Below are positions 44,639 to 53,862 of a stretch of DNA of 64,000 nucleotides, piece after piece. Source of the DNA: an uncultured Lachnospiraceae bacterium (GTDB lineage: Bacteria > Bacillota > Clostridia > Lachnospirales > Lachnospiraceae); contig CAJJYZ010000007.1 in the NCBI GenBank assembly GCA_905197485.1, positions 8,391 to 72,390 of the forward strand, given 5' to 3'. Under the pieces are notes generated by a model. It was not told where the DNA came from, did not search any database, and saw nothing but the letters and a program-made list of their open reading frames with translations. Position 1 is the first letter of the stretch, and the number at the start of each line of letters is the position of its first letter. A program made the position numbers and the translations under genes.

Positions 44639-46813
44639 ATGAGAAAGATATTGAAATTTTTGAAGCCGCATATGGCAGCAGTTCTTTCGATAGTCGCAGT
44701 GCTGATAGTGCAGGCATACTGTGATTTATCTCTTCCTTCGTACACATCTGATATTGTAAATATCGGGATTCAGCAAGGTGGTGTGGACACTCACATTCCG
44801 GAGATGATTGCGGAAGAAGATATGGAGAATCTTCTGCTATTTGTTCCGAAGAAGGAACAGGACGTTGTACGGAAAGCATATGAAGAAGACGATACGACGT
44901 ATGAGAAGGCGGCATATGTGTTGAAAGACGGCCTGATAAAAGAAGAGGATAAGGTGAAGGAGCTGGAAGAGATTCTGGGGAAACCAATGCTCCTCGTATC
45001 GGGAATCGAGTCCGGCGAGCATGCCGGGGAAATGCAGATGCTTCAGAAGATGCCGGAAGAACAGCGTCTTGCTGTAGTAGATGAGATGAGCAAGAAGATT
45101 GAGGATATGCCGGGAATGATGATGGAACAGGCATCGACGCTCTACGTGAGAAGCGCCTATAAGAATCTGGACATTGACGCCGATAAGATGCAGTCCGAAT
45201 ACATTCTGTTCACAGGATTGAAGATGCTGGCGCTGGCGGCGCTCGGCATGATGGCAAGCGTCCTCGTCGGGCTGTTTGCGTCGAAGGTGGCGGCTTCGGT
45301 CGGACGGGACCTTAGAAGCAGCGTGTTCCGCAAAGTCGTAGGATTCTCGAACGGAGAATTCGACAAGTTTTCTACCGCGTCTTTGATTACAAGAAGTACG
45401 AATGATATTCAGCAGATTCAGATGGTTATCGTTATGATGCTCCGCATGGTGCTGTACGCTCCGATTATCGGAATCGGCGGTATTTTCAAGGCGTTGAATA
45501 CGAATGTGTCCATGTCGTGGATTATCGGCCTTGGCGTCGTCATGATTTCGCTTCTTGTCCTGACGCTGTTCTTTGTTGCAATGCCGAAGTTCAAAGTGTT
45601 ACAAAAACTTGTGGATAAATTGAATCTTGTGACAAGAGAGATTCTGACCGGACTCATGGTAATTCGTGCATTCAGTACCGAAAAACATGAAGAGAAACGA
45701 TTCGACCAGGCGAACAGAGATTTGACGAAGACGACTCTGTTCGTAAACAGGGCGATGACGATTATGATGCCGACCATGATGCTGATTATGAATGGAATTT
45801 CAGTTCTCATTATATGGGTCGGAGCCAATGGAATCAATGATGGCCAGATGCAGGTCGGAGATATGATGGCGTTTATCCAATATACGATGCAGATTATCAT
45901 GGCATTCCTTATGATTTGCATGATTTCGATTATGCTTCCGAGAGCGGCCGTTTCAGCGGACCGCGTGGATGAGATTCTGATGAGCTCGACTTTGATTCAG
46001 GACCCGAAGAATCCGAAGAAGCTTACGAAAGATGGAAAAGGAACCGTAGAGTTCGACCATGTATCCTTCCGTTATCCGGGGGCGAAAGAAGATGTGCTTC
46101 ATGACATTTCCTTCGTGGCAGAGCCGGGAAAGACGACGGCGTTTATCGGAAGTACGGGAAGCGGAAAATCCACGCTTGTGAATCTGATTCCAAGATTCTA
46201 CGATGTGACGGAGGGAGCCATCCGAATCGAAGGCGTGGATATCCGGGAGATTTCCCAGCATGACCTGCGGGAAAAATTAGGGTATGTGCCGCAGAAGGGA
46301 GTTTTGTTCTCTGGAACGATTGCATCAAACATCTTGTACGGCAATCGGGACGGAAGCGAGGCGGACATGAAGGATGCGGCTTCCATTGCTCAGGCGCAGG
46401 ATTTCATCGAAGCGAAACAGGATACATATGACAGCCCGATTGCCCAGGGAGGAACGAACGTCTCTGGTGGACAGAAGCAGCGGCTTTCCATTGCAAGAGC
46501 GATTGCAAAGAATCCGGACGTTTTTATTTTTGACGATAGTTTTTCGGCTCTTGACTATAAGACGGATGTGACGCTTCGAAAGGCGTTAAAGGAACATACG
46601 CAGGAGAGTGTTGTTCTCATTGTTGCCCAGCGTATCAGTACGATTTTGCACGCAGACCAGATTATTGTGTTAGATGAAGGAGAAGCGGTAGGAATCGGAA
46701 CCCATGCGGAACTCCTGAAATCGTGTGAGGTGTATCGTCAGATTGCGATGTCACAGCTTTCGGAGGAAGAGATTGCAAGAGATTTGGGAAAGGAGGAGCA
46801 AGGTCATGAGTAA
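44639..46813 (+). CDS. ABC exporter half-transporter with degenerate ATP site (subunit 1)
   Basis: The 724-residue protein has a membrane domain and one ATPase. Between the first and second membrane helices lies an unusually long external segment (about 45-190, acidic and Met/Glu-rich). The ATPase has Walker A GSTGSGKST, signature SGGQKQR and Walker B FIFDDSFSALD, where Asp replaces the catalytic Glu; the switch histidine is Gln (IVAQRIST). These are marks of the degenerate subunit of a heterodimeric exporter. The partner is the next, overlapping gene. Substrate unknown; multidrug or lipid export is common in this family. Confidence 0.88.
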   Translation: MRKILKFLKPHMAAVLSIVAVLIVQAYCDLSLPSYTSDIVNIGIQQGGVDTHIPEMIAEEDMENLLLFVPKKEQDVVRKAYEEDDTTYEKAAYVLKDGLIKEEDKVKELEEILGKPMLLVSGIESGEHAGEMQMLQKMPEEQRLAVVDEMSKKIEDMPGMMMEQASTLYVRSAYKNLDIDADKMQSEYILFTGLKMLALAALGMMASVLVGLFASKVAASVGRDLRSSVFRKVVGFSNGEFDKFSTASLITRSTNDIQQIQMVIVMMLRMVLYAPIIGIGGIFKALNTNVSMSWIIGLGVVMISLLVLTLFFVAMPKFKVLQKLVDKLNLVTREILTGLMVIRAFSTEKHEEKRFDQANRDLTKTTLFVNRAMTIMMPTMMLIMNGISVLIIWVGANGINDGQMQVGDMMAFIQYTMQIIMAFLMICMISIMLPRAAVSADRVDEILMSSTLIQDPKNPKKLTKDGKGTVEFDHVSFRYPGAKEDVLHDISFVAEPGKTTAFIGSTGSGKSTLVNLIPRFYDVTEGAIRIEGVDIREISQHDLREKLGYVPQKGVLFSGTIASNILYGNRDGSEADMKDAASIAQAQDFIEAKQDTYDSPIAQGGTNVSGGQKQRLSIARAIAKNPDVFIFDDSFSALDYKTDVTLRKALKEHTQESVVLIVAQRISTILHADQIIVLDEGEAVGIGTHAELLKSCEVYRQIAMSQLSEEEIARDLGKEEQGHE

Positions 46814-48656
46814 TGAGAAACCAAAGCGAAGAGGTCCGATGGGACATGGTCATGGACATGGCATGATGGGCGCCGGAGAAAAGGCGAAAGACTTCAAAGG
46901 AACGATGGGAAAATTGATGTCTTATCTCGGAACGTTTAAAATCGGGATTTTGGTTGTCATGCTGTTTGCAGCCGGAAGTACGGTATTCACCATTGTAGGG
47001 CCGAAGATTTTAGGAAATGCGACGACGGAGATTTTCAACGGATTGGTGAGCAAGGTATCCGGAGGCGCAGGAATCGATTTTGATAAGATTGGGAAGATAC
47101 TTTTGACGGTACTTGCCCTCTACGGAGTCAGCGCCCTGTTCTCCTATATCCAGGGATTCATTATGACAGGCGTGTCCCAGAAGCTGACATACCGGATGAG
47201 AAAAGAGATTTCAGAGAAAATCAACCGTATGCCGCTCAATTATTTTGACACGATGACACATGGAGAAGTGCTGTCTCGTGTGACGAATGATGTGGATACG
47301 TTGAGTCAGAGCCTGAATCAGAGTGCGACTCAGATTATTACATCGGTGACAACTATTATCGGTGTGCTTATTATGATGCTAAGCATCAGTCCGATGATGA
47401 CTTTGATTGCGCTTTTGATTTTGCCGGTATCCATGGGACTCATCTCCGTCATTGTAAAGCATTCGCAGACTCATTTCCGCAACCAGCAGGAATACTTAGG
47501 GCATGTGAACGGACAGGTGGAGGAAGTCTATGGCGGTCAGAACATTGTTCGTGCTTTTAATAAGGAAGAGGACGTCATCAAAGAATTTGATGAGACGAAT
47601 GAGATTCTCTATCAATCCGCATGGAAATCGCAGTTCTTCTCAGGGATGATGATGCCGATTATGCAGTTTGTCGGCAACTTAGGATATGTGGCGGTAGCCA
47701 TTGTCGGAGGATATTTTGTCATTCAGAATAGGATTGAGGTCGGTGATATCCAATCCTTCATCCAGTACGTAAGAAACTTCACCCAGCCGATTACACAGGT
47801 GGCGCAGGTGGCAAATATGCTGCAGTCTACGGCGGCGGCAGCGGAACGAGTCTTTGAATTCCTGGATGAGGACGAGGAAGACCAGACGGTAGAGCATCCG
47901 GTTTCTGTGGAAGGCCTCAAGGGAAATGTGGAATTTGAGCACGTGCGTTTCGGTTACAACGAAGACCGCATTATTATCAATGATTTCTCAGCGAAAGTGA
48001 AAGACGGACAGAAGATTGCGATTGTCGGACCGACGGGAGCAGGAAAGACGACGATGATTAAGCTTCTGATGCGCTTTTATGATGTGAACGAGGGCGCTAT
48101 CCTTGTGGATGGACATAATGTGAAGGACTTCAACCGAAGCGAACTGCGTCAGATGTTTGGAATGGTACTGCAGGATACATGGCTGTTCCATGGAAGTATC
48201 AAAGACAATATCCGTTATGGAAAATTAGACGCAACGGATGAAGAGGTGATAGAAGCGGCAAAAGCGGCTTATGTACACCGCTTTGTGCAGACACTGCCGG
48301 AAGGATATGATATGGAGTTAAATGAAGAAGCAAACAATGTCTCTCAAGGACAGAAACAGCTTCTTACGATAGCAAGAGCGATTCTGGCAGACTCGCCGAT
48401 TCTGATTCTGGACGAAGCGACAAGCTCTGTCGATACGAGAACAGAAGAAAGAATCCAGAAGGCGATGGATAATCTGATGAAAGGCAGAACAAGCTTTGTC
48501 ATCGCCCACCGCTTATCTACGATTCGGGATGCAGATATGATACTTGTCATGAAAGACGGGGATATCGTCGAGCAGGGAAGTCATGAAGAACTGCTCAAGA
48601 AAAACGGCTTCTATGCAGAACTTTATAACTCGCAGTTTGAAAAGACGGTGGCATAG
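46806..48656 (+). CDS. ABC exporter half-transporter with canonical ATP site (subunit 2)
   Basis: This 616-residue partner has a short His/Gly/Met-rich cytoplasmic N terminus (GPMGHGHGHGMMG, about 11-23), six membrane helices and a complete ATPase: Walker A GPTGAGKTT, signature SQGQKQ, Walker B LILDEATSS with catalytic Glu and switch His in IAHRLST. The start overlaps the first subunit gene by 8 bases and follows GGAGG. One canonical and one degenerate site together form an asymmetric exporter. The His-rich N terminus could bind a metal, though similar tails occur in this family. Confidence 0.9.
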   Translation: MSNEKPKRRGPMGHGHGHGMMGAGEKAKDFKGTMGKLMSYLGTFKIGILVVMLFAAGSTVFTIVGPKILGNATTEIFNGLVSKVSGGAGIDFDKIGKILLTVLALYGVSALFSYIQGFIMTGVSQKLTYRMRKEISEKINRMPLNYFDTMTHGEVLSRVTNDVDTLSQSLNQSATQIITSVTTIIGVLIMMLSISPMMTLIALLILPVSMGLISVIVKHSQTHFRNQQEYLGHVNGQVEEVYGGQNIVRAFNKEEDVIKEFDETNEILYQSAWKSQFFSGMMMPIMQFVGNLGYVAVAIVGGYFVIQNRIEVGDIQSFIQYVRNFTQPITQVAQVANMLQSTAAAAERVFEFLDEDEEDQTVEHPVSVEGLKGNVEFEHVRFGYNEDRIIINDFSAKVKDGQKIAIVGPTGAGKTTMIKLLMRFYDVNEGAILVDGHNVKDFNRSELRQMFGMVLQDTWLFHGSIKDNIRYGKLDATDEEVIEAAKAAYVHRFVQTLPEGYDMELNEEANNVSQGQKQLLTIARAILADSPILILDEATSSVDTRTEERIQKAMDNLMKGRTSFVIAHRLSTIRDADMILVMKDGDIVEQGSHEELLKKNGFYAELYNSQFEKTVA

Positions 48657-48668
48657 ATTTGAGAGAAT

Positions 48669-48714
48669 AAAAAGGGATTGTCCTGAACTACGTTTTCAGG
48701 ACAGTCCCTTTTTT
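48669..48714 (+). terminator. Terminator of the ABC exporter operon
   Basis: A 19-base-pair stem with one wobble pair, built on AAAAAGGGATTGTCCTGAA, is followed by a run of Ts. It is likely to serve both strands between convergent operons. Confidence 0.85.
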
Positions 48715-48760
48715 AGAATGTTTGTTTATAGGTTATCGCTGAACTGTGTTTTCAGGACAG
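48683..48760 (+). repeat. Imperfect direct repeat after the ABC exporter
   Basis: Two 22-base copies of CTGAACTACGTTTTCAGGAC-AG (48683-48704) and the same with GT for AC (48739-48760) are separated by 34 bases. The first is part of the terminator; the second lacks the matching left arm. It looks like a partly duplicated terminator. The rest of the gap to 48844 shows no gene. Confidence 0.5.
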
Positions 48761-48844
48761 CTACCCGGTTACTGTTGTTTTCGAATTCCTTCCAGAAGTT
48801 TTTGAGACCTGTTGTCTATCTGGAAGGGGCATATTAGTTCTATG

Positions 48845-50587
48845 TTATTTTGCTTTTGGCAAATCCCATGCGTTATGGTCTGTATGCAGCAGCATATGTG
48901 CTTTATGAGATAATGGTTTTTCCATAAAATCAGCATATAATTGCAATACGTCTTGATTCTCATGAGAGAAACGAAGTTCATTGTTTCGGTCAAGGAAGTA
49001 TAAGTTCTGTCCACGAGTAAATGCGAGTTCTTCTCCGTCGTGAATCGGTTGTCCGCCACCGCCAGAGCAGCCGCCAGGACATGCCATGACTTCTACAAAA
49101 TCATAATGAACTTCTCCTCGTTCCAGCGCATCGATAAGTTTTTGTGTATTTCCAAGTCCGCTTACAACAGCCGCTTTCACAACAGTGTCTCCAATCTGAA
49201 TCTCAGCGGAGATGGCATCCTGGCCGAATTCTGTCGCCCTGACATTGGAAAATGCATCCGGTTCCGGGTTCTTGCCGGTTACGAGATAGTAGGCGGAACG
49301 GAGCGCTGCTTCCATGACACCGCCGGTTGCTCCGAAGATGACTCCGGCGCCGCTTCCATCGTGCATCAGACGGTCACATTCTACATCTGTCAATGTGGCA
49401 GGGTCGATGTGAGAAGCGCGAATCATGCGGGTGAGTTCCCGGGTTGTCAATACGATATCAACATCGTGTCCAGCGTATTCTTCATAGAAAAGTTCCATGT
49501 TGCTTTCCCCTTTTTTAGCAACGCAAGGCATGATAGATACGGTGCAGATATCTTCCGGAGATACGCCGATGGATTTGGCGAAGTATGTTTTCATAACGGC
49601 GCCAAACATTTGCTGCGGTGATTTCGCAGAGGATAGCTGCGGTACAAGGTGCGGATATTGTGATTTGATGAACCGAATCCAACCAGGGCAGCAGGAGGTA
49701 AACATCGGCTTCGTTTTTAATTCTCCCTTTGTCAGTCTCTCCAGAAATTCATTTCCTTCCTCCATAATCGTGAGGTCCGCAGAGAATGATGTATCAAATA
49801 CATAATCGAATCCCATCTGACGAAGCGCATCCACAATCTTGCCTACAGTCGCTTCCTCCCGGGATAAGCCGAGAGATTCGCCCCATGCGGCACGTACTGC
49901 AGGCGCAACCTGAACAACCGTAATTTTCTTCTTATCATCGATAGCAGCCCATGCCTTATCGGTATCGTCTCGTTCACGTAACGCTCCGGTCGGACAGTGT
50001 GTGATACATTGACCGCATAAAGAGCAGTTTGCCTCTTCGATATTCCTTCCCTTGGAAACCTGTACTGTTGTACGGGAACCGGTGCTTTCCAAATCCCATA
50101 CATGGAGACTCTGTACTTTGTCACAGACTTGAACGCAGCGCATACATTTGATGCATTTTGCAGAATCTCGGATTAATGGGAAATTCTTGTTCCAAGGTTG
50201 ATGTTCCAGACGTTTTTTGAATGGAACGTCAATGATGTTTAAGTCGTTTGCAATTTTTTGTAAAGAACAGTTTCCGCTTCTCGGACAGGTTGCACACTGG
50301 CAATCATGCTGTGATAAGAGGAATTCTACTGTTTTTTTACGGTTCATGCGGACTTTTGGACTGTTTGTATGAATGACCATCCCGTCCTCCACGACATTGT
50401 TACAAGAAGGGATGAGCCGTTCCTTTCCTTCCAATTCGACAACGCAGACGCGACAGGCTCCGATATCGTTCAATCCTTTTAAATAGCACAGTCTTGGAAT
50501 TGGGATTCCGTTTTGCTCTGCGGCCTCCATAATTGTCGTACCTTCCGGTACAGAAATCTGTCTATTATCAATTGTAAGATTTACCAT
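48845..50587 (-). CDS. hydA: [FeFe] hydrogenase catalytic subunit
   Basis: This 580-residue enzyme makes or uses H2. From the N terminus it has a plant-type [2Fe-2S] domain (Cys34, 45, 48, 62), a His-Cys [4Fe-4S] site (His94, Cys98, 101, 107), two further [4Fe-4S] clusters (Cys145-155 and Cys188-198) and the H-cluster domain with TSCCPGW (297-303), MPCVAKKGE near 355 and MACPGGCSGGGGQP near 497. A small C-terminal domain ends it. The start overlaps the preceding flavoprotein gene by 7 bases, so the two are translated together. Physiologically it probably removes excess reductant as H2. Confidence 0.95.
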   Translation of the reverse strand: MVNLTIDNRQISVPEGTTIMEAAEQNGIPIPRLCYLKGLNDIGACRVCVVELEGKERLIPSCNNVVEDGMVIHTNSPKVRMNRKKTVEFLLSQHDCQCATCPRSGNCSLQKIANDLNIIDVPFKKRLEHQPWNKNFPLIRDSAKCIKCMRCVQVCDKVQSLHVWDLESTGSRTTVQVSKGRNIEEANCSLCGQCITHCPTGALRERDDTDKAWAAIDDKKKITVVQVAPAVRAAWGESLGLSREEATVGKIVDALRQMGFDYVFDTSFSADLTIMEEGNEFLERLTKGELKTKPMFTSCCPGWIRFIKSQYPHLVPQLSSAKSPQQMFGAVMKTYFAKSIGVSPEDICTVSIMPCVAKKGESNMELFYEEYAGHDVDIVLTTRELTRMIRASHIDPATLTDVECDRLMHDGSGAGVIFGATGGVMEAALRSAYYLVTGKNPEPDAFSNVRATEFGQDAISAEIQIGDTVVKAAVVSGLGNTQKLIDALERGEVHYDFVEVMACPGGCSGGGGQPIHDGEELAFTRGQNLYFLDRNNELRFSHENQDVLQLYADFMEKPLSHKAHMLLHTDHNAWDLPKAK

Positions 50588-52413
50588 AATGTCTCTCGCC
50601 CTCCTTTAAATATACCAAAACCAAAATGGTCGCAGCGCAGACATCTTCCTGCTTCCTGTTTTGCTTCGCATTCTGTCATGCAATTCTCTACGCCTTCGAA
50701 GTCGTGTACGCGTTCACACGCTTCACGTTCTGTCATGTTAACGCGTCCGCAAGGTGTCTTATCATCAAGGTTTGGTTCCGGAATCTCTACGTCGCAGGAA
50801 ATTTCATGGCGGAATCCAAGGTATTCGTCAATGTTGGCGGCAGCTACTTTACCGGCTGCAATCGCGCGGATAACTGTGGCAGGTCCGGTCGCACAGTCGC
50901 CACCGGCAAATACGCCAGGAATGTTGGCGAATCCACCGTATTTCTCAGACATAATACGTCCGCGCTCTACCGGGAATCCGGCTTCTTCAAAATGCTTAAA
51001 TTCAATATTTTGTCCAATGGCTACAATCAATGTAGAACATGGAATGTACACGTCCTCTTCTCCTGTTGGCTTCACGCTTGCACGTCCGTCCTTGATTTTA
51101 CTAATCATCTGTGGAGTTACGTAGATTCCTTTTACACGACCGTTCTCATCTACATCGATGGCAGATGGAGCTTTCAATGTCTGCAATTCTACGCCTTCTG
51201 CAATGGCGCCTTCAATCTCATCCGGAAGAGCTGTCATATCTGCGGTTCTACGACGGTATACGATGCTGACTTTCTTAGCGCCGAGACGCACTGCGGTACG
51301 AACGGCATCCATCGATACGTTTCCGCCGCCGATGACTGCGACTTCCTGTCCGGTTAAATCCGGAATCTCTTTCTTTCCGACTGCGCGCAGGAACTGTACG
51401 GCGGAAAGCACGCCGTCTGCGTCTTCTCCTTCCAGTCCGAGTTTTTTATCGGTACTTGCCCCGATTGTGATTAAGACGGCATCGTATTCTGCACGAAGCT
51501 GCTGGATGGTGATGTCCTGTCCGATACGAAGTCCATGTTTTACTTCCACTCCGGTTGCTAAAATGGCTTCGATGTCGTCATCCAGACGCTCTTTCGGAAG
51601 ACGGTAATTCGGGATACCGTAGCGGAGCATACCGCCAAGTTCCGGAAGCATCTCATATACCGTTACCTGATGTCCCATCAACTGTAAATAGTAAGCGGAA
51701 CTTAATCCACCCGGACCGCCTCCTACAATAGCGACACGTTTTCCGGTAGAAGGAGCGCATGGCGGTGGCGGAACCTTACCGGCATAATCTGCGGCGAACC
51801 GTTTCAATCCGCGGATATTCAGCGCGTCGTCTACCATATTTCTGCGGCATCTTGCCTCGCAAGGATGTTCGCAGATGAAACCGCACGTTGTCGGGAACGG
51901 GTTATCCTTTCGAATCAAACGGATGGCATCGGCATAACGTCCTTCTTTGACGAGGGCGATATAACCCGGAATATCCACTTTTGCCGGACATAAGGCAACA
52001 CAAGGAACCGGCTGGTTATAAGTACAAGTACATCTTCCGGCAAGAATATGCTGTTCAAAATCTTCCCGGTATCCAATCAGCGCCTTATATACCATATGTG
52101 CGGCTTCGATACCGATTGCACAGTCTGCGGACTGCATGATAGAAAGCGCGGTTTCTTCCATTAAATCCAAAAGGTCTAAAGTAGCTTCCCCGTTTAACAC
52201 ATCCGTCAGCATGTTCTTTAACTGCCAGAGACCAACGCGGCAAGGCGTACATTTTCCACAAGTCTGTGCATGGCACAATTCCAGAAATGCTCTTGCCATA
52301 TCAACAGGACAAAGACCCGGAGGGCTGGCTTCAATTCTTCGCTCCAAATCTTTGTATAGACCTTCTACAACAACCTGGGCTTTATTTGGTGTAGAAATTT
52401 CAAGTCTGCTCAT
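50581..52413 (-). CDS. GltD/NfnB-like FAD oxidoreductase with NuoF-type iron-sulfur N terminus
   Basis: The 610-residue protein has an N-terminal segment like the C-terminal iron-sulfur part of NuoF (about 35-110; QTCGKCTPCRVG ... CAIGIEAAHMV). A GltD-type [4Fe-4S] domain follows (about 120-200; CPAKVDIPGY, CGFICEHPCEARCRR), then a two-dinucleotide-fold flavoprotein (GGGPGGLSSA near 220, GGGNVSMD near 365, FAGGDCATG near 510) and a Cys-rich tail (CMTECEAKQEAGRCLRCD). It probably passes electrons between NAD(P)H and the hydrogenase encoded next to it. A separate NuoE-like subunit and a full NuoF NADH/FMN domain are absent. The ATG at 52413 follows GAGAGGTG. Confidence 0.85.
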   Translation of the reverse strand: MSRLEISTPNKAQVVVEGLYKDLERRIEASPPGLCPVDMARAFLELCHAQTCGKCTPCRVGLWQLKNMLTDVLNGEATLDLLDLMEETALSIMQSADCAIGIEAAHMVYKALIGYREDFEQHILAGRCTCTYNQPVPCVALCPAKVDIPGYIALVKEGRYADAIRLIRKDNPFPTTCGFICEHPCEARCRRNMVDDALNIRGLKRFAADYAGKVPPPPCAPSTGKRVAIVGGGPGGLSSAYYLQLMGHQVTVYEMLPELGGMLRYGIPNYRLPKERLDDDIEAILATGVEVKHGLRIGQDITIQQLRAEYDAVLITIGASTDKKLGLEGEDADGVLSAVQFLRAVGKKEIPDLTGQEVAVIGGGNVSMDAVRTAVRLGAKKVSIVYRRRTADMTALPDEIEGAIAEGVELQTLKAPSAIDVDENGRVKGIYVTPQMISKIKDGRASVKPTGEEDVYIPCSTLIVAIGQNIEFKHFEEAGFPVERGRIMSEKYGGFANIPGVFAGGDCATGPATVIRAIAAGKVAAANIDEYLGFRHEISCDVEIPEPNLDDKTPCGRVNMTEREACERVHDFEGVENCMTECEAKQEAGRCLRCDHFGFGIFKGGRETLW

Positions 52414-52458
52414 AATTTTCACCTCTCTAAAAGTTTTCGTAATCACTCGAATAATAAT

Positions 52459-52508
52459 ATTGTAATATATAACAATAAAATAAACAAGAATAGTTAAAAT
52501 ATAGTCAA
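52459..52508 (-). promoter_or_regulatory. Hydrogenase operon promoter with candidate redox operator
   Basis: On the minus strand TTGACT (52503-52508) and a weak TTTATT -10 box (52479-52484, 18-base spacer) are followed by an 18-base palindrome, plus-strand ATTGTAATATATAACAAT (52459-52476). It covers the likely transcription start. The TTGT...ACAA ends resemble Rex (NADH-sensing repressor) sites, but the spacing is 2 bases shorter than the consensus. Confidence 0.45.
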
Positions 52509-52611
52509 TATTTACGAAAGATGCGCGGGATGGGTAGATACAAAGAGGAGATGTATGCTATAATATATAAATTGATATGTATAAAATTTTTGATAGAAGG
52601 AGTCAAATGAG

Positions 52612-53778
52612 ATGAGAGAGCAGTTAATAGCACAATTTAAAGAAATCTTTGGTTCAGAAGGAGAGATTCGAACATATTTTGCACCGGGACGTGTAAACCT
52701 GATTGGGGAGCATACCGATTATAATGGAGGACATGTGTTCCCATGTGCGCTTACAATCGGAACTTATGCGGTCGTAAGAAAAAGAGAAGATAACAAGTTG
52801 AGATTTTATTCTGTGAATTTCGAGAAGCTGGGAGTGATTGAGTCTGCTCTTGATGACCTTACTCCGTCTAAGCAGGCAGGCTGGACAAACTATCCGAAGG
52901 GAGTAATGTGGGCGTTTGAAGGAAGAGGCTACAAGCTTTCCAATGGACTTGATATCCTGATTTATGGAAATATTCCAAATGGTTCCGGACTTTCTTCTTC
53001 TGCGTCTTTGGAAGTTTTGACAGGCGTGATGTTAAAAGATATGTTTGGATTTGACGTGTCCATGGTTGAGATTGCACAGATTGGACAGTATTCTGAGAAT
53101 AATTTCAACGGATGTAATTGTGGAATCATGGACCAGTTTGCAAGCGCTATGGGTAAGAAAGACCATGCGATTTTCCTTGATACGAATACACTGCATTATG
53201 AATATGCGCCGGTTGTTCTGGAAGATGCGAAGATTGTCATCGTGAATAGCAAAGTGAAACATTCCCTGGTAGATTCTGCCTACAATGACAGAAGAAATGA
53301 ATGTGAGACTGCGTTGAAAGAACTTCAGAAAGTTGTGGATATCCAGACATTGGGAGATTTGACAGAAGAAGAATTTGAGGCGCACAAAGATGCGATTGAA
53401 AGTCCAATCAGAGTGAAGAGAGCCAGACATGCCGTATATGAGAACCGAAGAACAATCAAAGCGGTTCAGGCATTGAAAGACAACGATATTGAGACATTCG
53501 GGAAATTGATGAACGCGTCTCATGTTTCGCTTCGGGATGATTACGAAGTATCCTGCGAAGAAATTGATATTCTTGTAAATCTGGCATGGGAGACAGAAGG
53601 GGTTATCGGTTCCCGTATTACAGGAGGCGGATTCGGCGGATGTACAGTTAGCATTGTGAAAAATGATGCGGTAGAAGGTTTCATTTCTACAATCGGAAGT
53701 ACATATAAAGAAAAAGTCGGACACGAAGCAGAATTCTATGTGGTAGATATCGGGGACGGCGCAGGGATTCTTCAATAA
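52612..53778 (+). CDS. galK: Galactokinase
   Basis: This 388-residue GHMP-family enzyme phosphorylates galactose at C1. It carries the galactokinase signature GRVNLIGEHTDYNGG near 25-39, the ATP-binding IPNGSGLSSSASLEV near 123-137 and the C-terminal GSRITGGGFGGCTVS near 335. It is the first gene of a galK-galT pair (Leloir pathway) that can use galactose released by the GH36 enzyme. A TATAAT box occurs at 52559-52564 with no good -35 box. Confidence 0.97.
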   Translation: MREQLIAQFKEIFGSEGEIRTYFAPGRVNLIGEHTDYNGGHVFPCALTIGTYAVVRKREDNKLRFYSVNFEKLGVIESALDDLTPSKQAGWTNYPKGVMWAFEGRGYKLSNGLDILIYGNIPNGSGLSSSASLEVLTGVMLKDMFGFDVSMVEIAQIGQYSENNFNGCNCGIMDQFASAMGKKDHAIFLDTNTLHYEYAPVVLEDAKIVIVNSKVKHSLVDSAYNDRRNECETALKELQKVVDIQTLGDLTEEEFEAHKDAIESPIRVKRARHAVYENRRTIKAVQALKDNDIETFGKLMNASHVSLRDDYEVSCEEIDILVNLAWETEGVIGSRITGGGFGGCTVSIVKNDAVEGFISTIGSTYKEKVGHEAEFYVVDIGDGAGILQ

Positions 53779-53829
53779 AATAAAAAACAATTAAGAAATT
53801 TAGGAAAATGATACGAGAAAAGATAGGAA

Positions 53830-53849
53830 GGCGTGGCGAAGGCCGCGCC
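53830..53849 (+). promoter_or_regulatory. GC-rich hairpin directly before the galT ribosome binding site
   Basis: GGCGTGGC pairs with GCCGCGCC (one wobble pair) around a GAAG loop and ends 3 bases before the GGAGG of galT. It stands out in an AT-rich gap. It could affect galT translation or mRNA processing relative to galK. Confidence 0.5.
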
Positions 53850-53862
53850 CTTGGAGGACATT

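Noticed and set aside
44485..44745. Longer N terminus for the diacylglycerol kinase-like protein
   Set aside because: The extension lacks family similarity and overlaps the next operon; AAAGGAG supports the start at 44484.
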